64,000 nucleotides of DNA from Neolewinella agarilytica (GTDB lineage Bacteria > Bacteroidota > Bacteroidia > Chitinophagales > Saprospiraceae): positions 70,517 to 134,516 of the forward strand of contig NZ_FOFB01000009.1 of the NCBI RefSeq assembly GCF_900110645.1, written 5' to 3'. Under the pieces are notes generated by a model. That model saw nothing but the letters and a program-made list of their open reading frames with translations, was not told the origin of the DNA and did not search any database. This document shows, piece after piece, positions 19,501 through 24,285 of this stretch (positions are counted from its first letter, which is position 1; each line of letters starts with the position of its first letter). Both the position numbers and the translations under genes were made by a program.

Positions 19501-21983
19501 CCAGTTTCACCATCGGTATTGATAATGAATAGACTTTCATCTGCATTCATCATTTCCTGGGTGCGGAGAACCAATTCACAACTTCCCTGGCCGTAACTCA
19601 GGTCGGGCATCCGATTAAACTTAATCCTGAAGTCTACTGTTGCTTCATCGCATATGTAACGGGTGACGTAGCTCACGTCCAGTATTTCCAACTGGTCGGG
19701 CTCGGAAATAGTGATCGATTGGCTGGCTATACAACCAACGTTGGCATCGTCCTTTATTTCCGCCAGATAGGTGCCCGCTGCCAGATTTTCAAAAAGGGTT
19801 TGTGTCCCGAAGTCTCCTGGGGTGGTGCCCTGGGCCGTAAGGCGGTAAGTCAGGTTGCCATCGCCCGTACCGGTAAGCTGGATGCTGCCGTCCGTGTCCC
19901 CAAAACAGTCTACCGCCAGACGTGAATTAGCCAGGTCGACCTGTACGTTGACCATGGCCGGATTGGGGATGTTCAGCGTTCTGATGGCTACACAGCCATT
20001 GGCGTCGGTGACCTGGAAAGTATAACTCCCGCCCGTCAAACCGGTGAAAGTGTAGCGAATGGTATCATTACCAAGGTCTTCGGTAGAAAAAAGGTCTGCT
20101 CCCTGAATTTCGGCCATGTAGCCCGGGGTTCCACCGGAAACGTCGATTATGGCCTCTCCGCTGGTGGGTTCACACACCGTTGGTCCGGCTAGCATATTCA
20201 GGATGACCTCCATCGGTGCTAAATCAGGAGCGACCGTGAAAAAATAGGTCCGGTCACAACCCGTATTGTCGAGCCGGCGAAAGTTGACGGCGTAGTCTCC
20301 CTGGCGGAGATTCGCCGTAGTTGATGAGCCCGCGCTAACATCCCTTTGGAATACCTGGCTGTCTCCCCCGCCAAGTAATACGTTGAGGGCGGTCAGGGTC
20401 ACCTCATTGGTACCCGTGCCATTATCCGGCGTAAAGTCGACAGGGATGGTCTCTCCCATACAGTTCACCGTCAGTGCGTCGCCATCAGGTGTCCAGCTAC
20501 CACTGGCACGGTTGACTGGTGCTGAAATAGAAAATAGTTCTGAGCGTCTAGCACAGCCGTTACCGTTTTGGCGCAACGAGACAAAATAGCTTCCTGGTAT
20601 TACGTCGGTAAAAACATGCTCCGTCCCGGCGTTCGGGGCCACAGGGCCGCTTACCGGTGTATCTTCATCGGCTGTACTATAAAGCTCCACCGTGAAATCA
20701 CTGGTCGCAGCACCGACTCGTACCGTACCCGACGGCGTTTCACAACTGGCATTGGTGGGTACCAGCTGCGTGATCGCTGGAGCGGGTTGGGGGTCAATGT
20801 TGAATACCTCACTGTCCGTGCCACAATCGCCGATCAGGTCTCCCTCTGCGTTCCTGGCGTTGCTAGACGCAGTAATTATGTAACTGCCAGCCGGAACGTC
20901 TTGAAAGGTGTAAGGCATGATAGGAGAGACAACGGTCGGATTATCGAAGACGATGCCGGAGGTGTTAACCCGTTTCAATTGTAGTGCATAGGTAATGTTT
21001 GAGTTTAGCCCCGGTATGGGGTTTACCGTAACGCGACCTTTGCTTGCATCCTGGCAGGTGCTGGCGGTGCTAAAGGTGATGTCAGAAGGCTCTATACTTG
21101 GAAATATGTCGATGTTGCTGAAGTCCACCTGCTTAGGTTCCTCATCCCGCAGACACGTAACTAGACGGGCCCGGTAGCGATCGTTCGGAAAACCAGTGTA
21201 CTCCACTTCGATGGGGGTACTAGTCATACGGTCCCCGATCGTTCCCCAGTTATTCCCTGCATTCCCTGACTTTTCGTAGCGGATGACGCCTCCGGTAAAG
21301 TTGTCGGCCAGCACGCCCTGGAGGTAGACATTGCCCCCTGCGCAAAGGTCCGCAACGGGTTCTCCGGCGGCATTTCCCGCAATTTCAACCCGTTGCAATA
21401 CATTCTCCAAGGTATAAACGACGGTAAACTCAAAGCCAAAAGGAGAATTGGGGTCACTGTAATCACTTCCCATAACCACAATGGTTCTGGTGACGCCCGG
21501 TCCGGACCCTGCTTCCGGCCTGCCCGTTGGGCGTATCGAACCATCCTCATCATCAGGACCAGGAGAACTGCTAAGCTGGAGAGGGAAACCATCTCCAGCT
21601 TCCAGCCCATCGCTTTCCCCAACGTTTTCCTCCCAGGCATCCAGGTCGTCGAATACTACATCAATCCCCGTATTACACAGGTTAATGGTACGTGAACCGG
21701 GAACGAGGGTGCCACTCACAACCACCTGGTCGTCGATGTCGATCCATCCCGTAGTTTGCAGGTCGTTCAACGACACGAAAACGTTATTGTTGATGTTGGT
21801 GCCAAGGCCGCGCAGCTGGGCGTTGATGCGGTAGCGGGGGTCGGGGCCGTAAGGGTCCTGATTAACGGGGATACCGCAGTACACCCGTGTCAGCTTCATC
21901 TCGTAGGTCATCACGGGGTCCTGGGCCTGAAGCATCACTGGAAAAAGGCAACAAAGGAAAAACAGGAAGGAAAAGACTTTCAT
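4590..21983 (-). CDS. Giant SprB-like T9SS adhesin with more than 53 Ig-like repeats
   Basis: 5797 aa. Signal peptide at 1-20 (ends MLQAQ). Residues about 20-1460 are divergent Ig-like and SprB-like modules. Residues about 1465-5530 hold 53 recognisable SprB-type repeats of about 77 aa, each with a 'TxCGxxNGx' start, a 'GGTAPYTYxWSHD' core and a 'LAAGDYxVTVTDANGC' end. Then comes a PKD-like module and a type-A T9SS sorting domain (last about 85 residues: ISPNPNNSNF, ending in RRTVVIVVF). SprB of Flavobacterium johnsoniae is a mobile surface adhesin used in gliding; this protein shares its repeats but not necessarily its role. Most repeats hold two Cys, probably paired. Repeats are arranged in A-B-C triads over much of the length. 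It is the last gene of the minus-strand surface block, 139 bp after the FN3 gene. Confidence 0.9.
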   Translation of the reverse strand: MKVFSFLFFLCCLFPVMLQAQDPVMTYEMKLTRVYCGIPVNQDPYGPDPRYRINAQLRGLGTNINNNVFVSLNDLQTTGWIDIDDQVVVSGTLVPGSRTINLCNTGIDVVFDDLDAWEENVGESDGLEAGDGFPLQLSSSPGPDDEDGSIRPTGRPEAGSGPGVTRTIVVMGSDYSDPNSPFGFEFTVVYTLENVLQRVEIAGNAAGEPVADLCAGGNVYLQGVLADNFTGGVIRYEKSGNAGNNWGTIGDRMTSTPIEVEYTGFPNDRYRARLVTCLRDEEPKQVDFSNIDIFPSIEPSDITFSTASTCQDASKGRVTVNPIPGLNSNITYALQLKRVNTSGIVFDNPTVVSPIMPYTFQDVPAGSYIITASSNARNAEGDLIGDCGTDSEVFNIDPQPAPAITQLVPTNASCETPSGTVRVGAATSDFTVELYSTADEDTPVSGPVAPNAGTEHVFTDVIPGSYFVSLRQNGNGCARRSELFSISAPVNRASGSWTPDGDALTVNCMGETIPVDFTPDNGTGTNEVTLTALNVLLGGGDSQVFQRDVSAGSSTTANLRQGDYAVNFRRLDNTGCDRTYFFTVAPDLAPMEVILNMLAGPTVCEPTSGEAIIDVSGGTPGYMAEIQGADLFSTEDLGNDTIRYTFTGLTGGSYTFQVTDANGCVAIRTLNIPNPAMVNVQVDLANSRLAVDCFGDTDGSIQLTGTGDGNLTYRLTAQGTTPGDFGTQTLFENLAAGTYLAEIKDDANVGCIASQSITISEPDQLEILDVSYVTRYICDEATVDFRIKFNRMPDLSYGQGSCELVLRTQEMMNADESLFIINTDGETGLFGSPITLLTAPDDPIQEILVSGQMPGNYLFELGILHYSPLPIHIECTSAAVPFTALPEGPLFIEIIDKTDPSCYEAYDGSITLKYGGGDPEDIFDIDLYISTGPSDNSGFIPVSLPSFSYTYSKDNTITIGGLPSINAYFDLANIPEDPSTFAYFARIQPSLTISGASCIAQSHEVGGPPEELVRLVSPDQMSFTAGFTKGLECDGSGATFSISNPTGGTPPYEFSLVAGVGSATTIYDFSPQTTFDISGEGFVAVIMRDARNCVYEDRTVSYFPWYEPTQEYGVRFTPTPIRDGECPPELDEFLTGIMRVNGGLGLTTYTFSTDGVAAPAAITTADSVIFLSGMLPGTVTVFIDNPATGQRCQTATFENPAPPLPLSLEVESIQGESCPGARDAQVRVRATGGVEPLTFVYLGESQVPIGSPAVLDITNAASGDIQVGVYDANNCEISQVIDIPISPGAISVGVRTEDETPCPGTGNGVLIVDLFGGVGPYQFDWLDDGEPSFSVVQDGLVERRDLTRQRYDYRIESTNGCIVESYAWVGGRDPLQAEIVDVVQPGCSPTGSFRINITQNSYPLSSNIMASINGGPRQSELFFDELPAGNYIVRVFDDANCLQDGLLSVDLISQNNDLTISATPTDATCNGENDGQIVAQAGGGTPPYQYSLDGAPPVSDGTFTGLTASTYTIVVTDAAGCSATSEPIVISDPDPVAGEWVSITNSCVGGNNGSVTLAGTSGRAPFSYRMEGDVYSPDPVFTDLAPGAYQFQVRDADGCESALIGAPVGQLPLFSLEQGAIVAATCNTADGSSTVNVVGGNDGYSFAWPDGQTGPTATNLLAGSYDVIVTSAAGCSQTFTATVNSSAGPSLSLFIGTDACESGNGSVTVSVSSGTPPYTYAWSDDLNRSQASATGLPGGDYTITVTDIVGCSSQATATVTTTPGISLSLVSSTPNSCGLANGTATLASTGGIDPVAYSWSHDLTADGPTVSNLPNTVDVIVTATSSNGCTDQLTIPATNSIGLQGLTDIVEATSCGQDDGQITLTPVGGTPPYNYTWSHTDALTTNQAINLAEGTYAVTVSDANGCSLERDFTIISSSPIVLGTNNVTPSDCGMSNGSINVGVSGNTNSVTYAWSHDAGITGQFASGLAAGDYSITVTEDGTGCTASIDVNVTGSPNGAMMTITSLTNTSCGLDNGALEVVPAFGTPPFEYRWSHTNTLSIGTVSNLAAGTYGVTSTDTEGCTSVGSFTIAPSNAAQIFLQSSTPSACGQANGSLTVTPGFVPDPTFSWSHNSNLDGPLAENLSGGDYTVTVTGSNGCSVEATYNVANTGFNELEATGANVGCEEGSGTASVTVLNGTPPFTYDWEHAPGDNISGFIGLNSGTYNVTVTDATGCSGQTSVVVPPPAPPGLTVLSSTVSCNGLDDGSVTLAGTSGLAPFMYRIAGGTYDSSPTFSGLAPGDYQFQMQAANGCESEILDVTIDATVAINVLSADDDTCDSGFGGITVQAVGGTPPYSYAWSDDPERTVSFASSLSAGTYTITATDVTGCSRQQTVELSSIPGITVSLESSTPTACGQNSGTAAVTTTGGIEPILYAWSHDPMANGPTVNNLPGSLSTVTVTSANGCTDELTISINSNGGIGLINGSAQATTCGLDNGQITAEPVGGTAPFTYAWSHSNTLTTSPATNLAPGDYTVTITDDNGCSIDRTYNIAPSTNPLSVQIVRQEPSDCATPNGNITLETTGNVNGIRYNWSHDPGLVGNFASGLAAGDYSVTVTENGPRCSVVLNYNIEGSPGGAFLTDLSRTHTSCGLDNGSLTVEPTSGNAPFTYRWSHTNTLVTGTATNLAAGTYSVTATDADGCTSERSFNINGSPLPDLFEVSGSLPADCGQSNGQLNVIGTGLGLLTTYAWSHDPELTGPIAENLAGGQYQVTATDGVCTVTETFTVENVGSITVTDTRTHSLCVDGNGSISLTVSNGTPPFRYDWEHAPGENVPGFTDLNAGFYRATVTDATGCTGQWSGRINVDEPPTLNLFTQVHTRCGNGSGFLYVNASGGLRPYVFDWAEIADQTSGQTNGFDGISGPAGDYHLTVTDANGCTVSGTYTINGSAPVAVSVTNQVNPTGGANNGSITISTTGFVPPLTYFWSHDDNLQGPIAANLSAGTYTVGVQDANLCYDEVTVVLNSGLIAELINVNNPVCTNNTGTAEVNVLTGTAPYSYAWSHAPGEDVPSFENLSEGSYSVQVSDATGATFNLSFELEFEGGFSEFFSYSRPASCGLDNGTLELLPADGQFPYTYNWADFLDVTNGELTDLAIGDYAVTVTDGQGCSLSRVFTVEPAPEPEIILDYIFQPTDGMANGEIGVVVSGFTEPITYSWSHDPSINSPFLEGVPAGTYTLTVSDEPGCSEMITIQLGVPIISARVINLRDAGCSNDDGEATILVNVGEFPYTYEWSHAPGENVNSFDNLAGGNYMVTVSDDAGAMTVVSFSIVSRSGPTAIVATANEGTTCGESNAVLTVAPVGGNPPFEYDWVDFPEVNDPTLTELAPGDYTLTIIDIQNCSFTETFTVAGSAAPTVNLDEQVNPTGGLANGSISITTSGFTDPLTYQWSHDDTVDAPLADDLTAGSYTVSVSDVNNCAVELTVVLTEGLTAEIINLRNSVCTDDNGAAEVNVLSGTAPFFYAWSHAPGVNEASFDNLARGNYTVTVTDVNGATFGIDFFVGLELGPSAINSVSNEGTTCGENNGSLSISPVGGTAPYTFDWAHDDELDTGIATNLAAGDYEVTITDANDCSVVDVFTIEASDLPVLTISSQTNPSCGEDNGQVTVLAEGLTAPLTYVWSHDDTLDGPTATGLVPDDYTIDITDANGCTASIMLTLTGQDALATSLSERSDAICDNGTGSATISVTSGTEPFTFEWSHAPGEDVASFDNLEADDYSVTITDANGCTDVQTFSIDFIAGPAGVTLISQQATTCGEDNGSLEVAPEGGTAPYTFAWSHDNELEDGVATNLAAGDYEVTITDANDCSVADVFTIDGSATPTLSIGSQTNPSCGEDNGQITVLAEGLTAPLTYVWSHDDTLDGPTATGLAPDDYTIDITDANGCTASIMLTLTGQDALTTSLTGLSDAICEEDSGSATISVTSGTEPFTFEWSHAPGEDVASFDNLEADDYSVTITDANGCTDVQTFSIDFIAGPAGVTLISQQATTCGEDNGSLEVAPEGGTGPYTFAWSHDNELEDGVATNLAAGDYEVTITDANDCSVADVFTIDGSATPTLSIGSQTNPSCGEDNGQITVLAEGLTAPLTYVWSHDDTLDGPTATGLAPDDYTIDITDANECTASIMLTLTGQDALTTSLTGLSDAICEEDSGSATISVTSGTEPFTFEWSHAPEENVDNFQNLTAGDYGVTITDANGCFEIQVFQIEFINGPAGVNVINQRSTICGENNGTLEVAPDGGSAPYVFKWSHDDDLDTGLAIGLAAGQYEVTITDVNGCPVADVYTIDESESPEIIVEEVIDANCGENNGSILVSVSGLVPPLAYEWSHDLELDSPLAEDLGSGNYSVTITGDGGCRAETTASVSSQDGPTISISSISMDTCNAETGVILISYDGGGTAPFAYSWSHDTELDANTASGLSAGTYGITLTDATGCVAALTASVETEVTALLPEFTLAPATCAQNDGQAMVEPQGGRGPYFFFWSHDAALSGPEATNVPEGNHSVTIIDQNGCTETADFQISGLTGPENVELIANTPTSCGENNGALEVSASGGTAPFTFRWSHDPELEGAIASGLAGGTYTVILTDANNCTVSADFAVAGSETPLVSMDQTTEPSCGNENGSITVSATGLTPPFSYRWSHNETLNAPMAAGLAAGDYSVTITGANGCSAEISTSLEDSEGVSAEVSNLVDTRCQDGNGQATISVLTGNAPFTYQWSHAAGENVDRFSELASGDYSVTVTDANNCITVVTFSIGLEAGPSALNLLSLENSRCGEDNGSISIEVEGGLAPYRYAWNHDAGLDQSQASGLAAGTYNLIVTDANGCMITGDFTVEGSETPMATIAALIEPTCNENNGSISLSTTGLASPLSFTWSHNDGLETSIAEDLAAGDYSVTITGANGCSAEISTSLEAIDGLTAEVAGLVNARCEDGNGTAAISVLTGRAPFTYEWSHAPGINADSFSDLASGEYTVTITDANNCSTGVTFTIGLEEGPSALNVLSLENTSCGENNGSISISPEGGSAPFTFEWEDFPGLNSAQLSDLPAGDYALNVLDANNCVVAQTFTIAGSEAPTVSLFAQSPSACGEATGAATVSVSGFSEGFTYSWSHDGELNSETAEGLSSGLYTVTVSDATCSAALSISIESSDGPESITATELIASSCGESNGAITLSVEGGAPPYDFDWSHDEDLNSNQAEDLSSGIYQVVVTDANGCSLSRTFNVGESNALTISEAAVMGANCEATDGSISLTVINANGELTYDWSHDEDLNAASATGLTAGNYGVTITDAAGCSVEDMIMVNTVDNPATFVIAATPSNCTDGQGGITVTISDGRGPYTFNWSHDTSLNTATASNLSADTYSVLVTDAVGCSVRLEATVDLILPPGLEAALTNPTCAGAANGGIVLTPLGGTSPFSYLWSNGANTSALTSLIAGDYQVTITDANGCTATLDIPLEDGPAIAISVVDSIAPSCGSLTDGRLEIAVSGGMEPLTINWSDGQTGVAALDLAGGQTYTVTVSSTEGCTTEATFFLPEADAVVLPFPADTSLCRDDIWALDLTEYSNTSVTSAGGFSSSDPVVLLDEAGTYTVTATNASGCMTSTEVTVNVTGESFVAGFVLPSDVVVGDSVVVLETSWPAPDNLEWIFDQAGVTQVDQRQNQYWFIFDEAGEYSLSLLAGFGGCDDLLTKNITVHPDSTSIPSTGLFRTGISDVGISPNPNNSNFIATVELTNTDRIFMNLYEMDGTPVDRQEDQGGTDYTFNYNLNLEAGSYLLLVQTPTARRTVVIVVF
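8540..8560 (-). repeat. Dispersed 20-bp element, weak copy
   Basis: Contains the exact core GCACCTGCG on the minus strand, but the GC tail has one extra base. It lies in a SprB repeat whose protein sequence (APATCAQNDGQ) fits the family, so it may be chance. Confidence 0.35.
9390..11110 (-). repeat. Higher-order 696-bp repeat inside the adhesin gene
   Basis: Three SprB repeats (types B, C, A; 232 aa) form a superunit that recurs almost unchanged. One landmark sequence (ATGCTGGCGGTACAC) occurs at 9541, 10237 and 10933, exactly 696 bp apart each time. Around 2.5 superunits are near-identical at DNA level, unlike the rest of the gene, which points to recent unequal crossover or gene conversion. 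Confidence 0.88.
12098..12110 (+). repeat. Dispersed 20-bp element, partial copy
   Basis: TTGCACCTGCGTC matches the first 13 bases of the element and then diverges (ATCGCTC). Possibly a decayed copy. Confidence 0.3.
13450..17370 (-). repeat. Tandem block duplication of 8-9 SprB repeats
   Basis: In the protein, repeats 2-10 (about residues 1540-2225) match repeats 11-18 (about 2225-2845) in order. Both blocks open with the unusual SVTLAGTSG repeat, continue through SDD, STPxACG, TSCG and PSDC types, and end with an EHAPG repeat. One repeat (AATCNTADG) is present only in the first copy. The copies are diverged, so this duplication is older than the 696-bp one. Confidence 0.75.
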
Positions 21984-22025
21984 CGGATGAATATTGAAAA
22001 ACGGGAGGGATAGAATAGTGAGGGT

Positions 22026-22042
22026 GGCGCGGTCGCAGGTGC
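22026..22042 (-). repeat. Dispersed 20-bp element, copy 4
   Basis: On the minus strand GCACCTGCGACCGCGCC. It lies in the 139-bp gap before the giant adhesin gene and faces copy 5 in inverted orientation. Confidence 0.7.
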
Positions 22043-22103
22043 GGAGAAAGCTATTTTAAGAGCGATGGAGGGAAAGTGCTGCCACTGCTTCTTAATCCTT
22101 TCA

Positions 22104-22123
22104 CTGCACCTGCGGCCCCGCCC
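22104..22123 (+). repeat. Dispersed 20-bp element, copy 5
   Basis: CTGCACCTGCGGCCCCGCCC, touching the stop codon of the FN3 gene. Together with copy 4 it forms an inverted pair (15 of 17 bases complementary) around about 60 nt of leader. Confidence 0.7.
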
Positions 22124-24285
22124 TAATAATTGACGGAAACGGCTGGGCTGAGGCGAGACAAGCCGCCGTCGGAGTACACGGCCCGCACCCGGTATTCGTA
22201 GTCGGTATCCATTTTCAGGGGGCCGGGGTCGGTAAACTGGTAGGCTGCTTTTTTCCCACTACTCGGCGCTGTAGGCGGCTGGTGCAGGGCAATGATGTCG
22301 GGGTTCTTTCCCGGTACATTGCGAAAGATCTCGAAGTGAAGGAATTTGTCGTCTTCCGGAGCATAGGTCCAATCCAGCAGGATGGTGTGCTCGCGGCGAT
22401 CAGGGGTAGCTTTCACTTTCTTTACCTGCTGACGGATAAAATCGTCGATGACCTTTCCTTGCAGCACATCCGAGCTGGCCCGGAGGCCCGAGCGGTCTAT
22501 GGCGTCGAGGCGGTATTCGTGCGTTAGGCCCGGCGCCAGGTCGGTATCGCGGTAGTGATCCGCTTCTTTTTCATCCGGAAAGGGTAGCGTCCTGATCAGC
22601 TGCCAGACGGTATCGCCCGCTGGTCGGCGGAATAACTCGTGCTGCTCAATGTCGGGCGTACGGCTGGTGGCGAAGTAGAGGTCGAGGTGCTCGGTGGTGC
22701 TGGTCACCTCTTTGAGCAAAGGGGCTGCCGGAGCGATGGTGTCAGGCCGTAGGATCTCGATGTATTCGGAAAACGGCGAGGGGTTGTGACGAATGTCGAG
22801 GGCCGTAATCTTAGCGTAGAGGGAAGACGTCAGCGTATTGAGGGTCGTTTCACCGATATAGTAGTCGTTAACGAGGGGCGTACTGGTGGCCAGTTTGAAC
22901 TCTTCCTGTGGCGTGTTAGCGAGCCAGATACGGTAGCCGAGGAGGTCTTCCTCGGTGTTGGCGTCCCAGTTCAGGATCACCTTGCCGTCGTCGGTGATGA
23001 TGCCCCGCAGGTTGACCGGCGTTTCCGGCGGCGTGGTGTCATTGGGCTGGGCCATAATGACGAAAGAGCGCAGTTCCCGGTTGTACTGGTCGTAAACGGC
23101 GATCTGGTAGTAGTTGACGCGCATAGGTGCTTCATCGCGGAAGTTGCGGGCATCGCCGGGGAGTAAGTCGCTTAGCGGTTCGAATATCCCCACTGCATTG
23201 TCAGCCCTGAAAACCCGGAAATTGTTGACGGGGATGTCGTTGGGGAAGGTCCAGCTAATGTCGAAGCCTCCTTCCTCGTTCGGGAAGGCCCCGGCGATGG
23301 AAGGCGCCGTTTCGGGCAGCGGGTCTTTGCCCATGCCCTGCACGACATTGCTGGGGGGGGCATCCTGGGCGAAGGGTGTGCGGCCGATTACCCGCATGAA
23401 ATAAGGGCGGTTGTTCTCCGGCAGCGGTACCTGGTAAAAGGCTATGGGCCGTTGGTTCTCTTTGAAGACTGGGACAAAGGGTTCTTCATTGACCCGTTCC
23501 CAGCTAACGCCATCGGCGGAAAGTTCAATGAAGTAGCTGGTATAAAAATCCCGGGCGACTTCCACGTCCCAGCTTAGGACGCCAACCTTGTCTTCGAACT
23601 CGGCCTCCAGGCTGCTGATCTTCGTTTTTAGTACGTTGGACCCTGCTTTAACGGTGACGAAGGCGCTGTACTTGGTGTCGAGATTAGTGAGGTCTCCCGT
23701 GGCTCCCCGGAGGGTATAAATGTAGGTTTCGTTGTCCCGTACGTTGGTGTCGGTATAGCCCAGGCCTAGCAGTGTCGCTGCTTGCCAGGATTGATCTGCG
23801 GCGTAGAGCCCGAAACTAAAGCGGTTCTCCTGGTCAGTAGCACCGTTGAAGAGCGCTCCGAGGGATACTTCGTCGGCGTCGTCGGTCTGTGGCAAAAAGC
23901 TTTCTCCGTAGATGGCCTGCCCACCGATGGCCACGAAGTCATCCGTCGCTCCGGCAGTCTCGAAGGCTGCTAGCGGTGCGGGCCGCAGGTCTTGGGCTAT
24001 GACGGTGGTCTGCTGGCGCTCGGCCAGGGGAAGGAGTTTTCCGTCCCGCATCATCGTCTGCCGGCTCAGTTGTAAGCCTTTGGTCCTGACTTGCTGCCAA
24101 AGCTGGAAGCTGCCCGGCGCCCAGCGAAGCAGTATGCTGTCGGTAGTCGAGTGCGCAATCATCGCCAGTTGGTTCTCCTGTTGTTGGGCAACCAGTTTCG
24201 CCTGGAATGAGAAACAAAACAGTAGCAGAAAGGCCGAAAGCCGTAGGGTGCCCATAGCGTGGTGGTTGGTGTTAATCAATTTCAT
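22123..24285 (-). CDS. Secreted multi-fibronectin-III protein
   Basis: 720 aa. Signal peptide in residues 11-34 (LSAFLLLFCFSFQAKLVAQ). The body is a row of about five FN3-like modules; the clearest are around residues 425-520 (TPPETPVNLRGIITDDGKVI), 525-620 and 620-718. The start overlaps the stop of the preceding TANFOR-like gene by 14 nt, which suggests translational coupling; a second ATG at 24255 would also give a good signal peptide. There is no T9SS sorting domain: the protein ends LSPAVSVNY. It probably works as a partner of the two upstream surface proteins, in the periplasm or held at the outer membrane (inference). Confidence 0.75.
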   Translation of the reverse strand: MKLINTNHHAMGTLRLSAFLLLFCFSFQAKLVAQQQENQLAMIAHSTTDSILLRWAPGSFQLWQQVRTKGLQLSRQTMMRDGKLLPLAERQQTTVIAQDLRPAPLAAFETAGATDDFVAIGGQAIYGESFLPQTDDADEVSLGALFNGATDQENRFSFGLYAADQSWQAATLLGLGYTDTNVRDNETYIYTLRGATGDLTNLDTKYSAFVTVKAGSNVLKTKISSLEAEFEDKVGVLSWDVEVARDFYTSYFIELSADGVSWERVNEEPFVPVFKENQRPIAFYQVPLPENNRPYFMRVIGRTPFAQDAPPSNVVQGMGKDPLPETAPSIAGAFPNEEGGFDISWTFPNDIPVNNFRVFRADNAVGIFEPLSDLLPGDARNFRDEAPMRVNYYQIAVYDQYNRELRSFVIMAQPNDTTPPETPVNLRGIITDDGKVILNWDANTEEDLLGYRIWLANTPQEEFKLATSTPLVNDYYIGETTLNTLTSSLYAKITALDIRHNPSPFSEYIEILRPDTIAPAAPLLKEVTSTTEHLDLYFATSRTPDIEQHELFRRPAGDTVWQLIRTLPFPDEKEADHYRDTDLAPGLTHEYRLDAIDRSGLRASSDVLQGKVIDDFIRQQVKKVKATPDRREHTILLDWTYAPEDDKFLHFEIFRNVPGKNPDIIALHQPPTAPSSGKKAAYQFTDPGPLKMDTDYEYRVRAVYSDGGLSRLSPAVSVNY

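Noticed and set aside
4479-20984. Many plus-strand open frames of 60-305 aa across the giant adhesin gene (for example 7311-8039, 10329-11246, 14268-14855)
   Set aside because: They are antisense shadows of the repeat codons: they repeat with the same 696-bp period, have no domain sense, and the minus frame is continuous over 17.4 kb with signal peptide and sorting domain.
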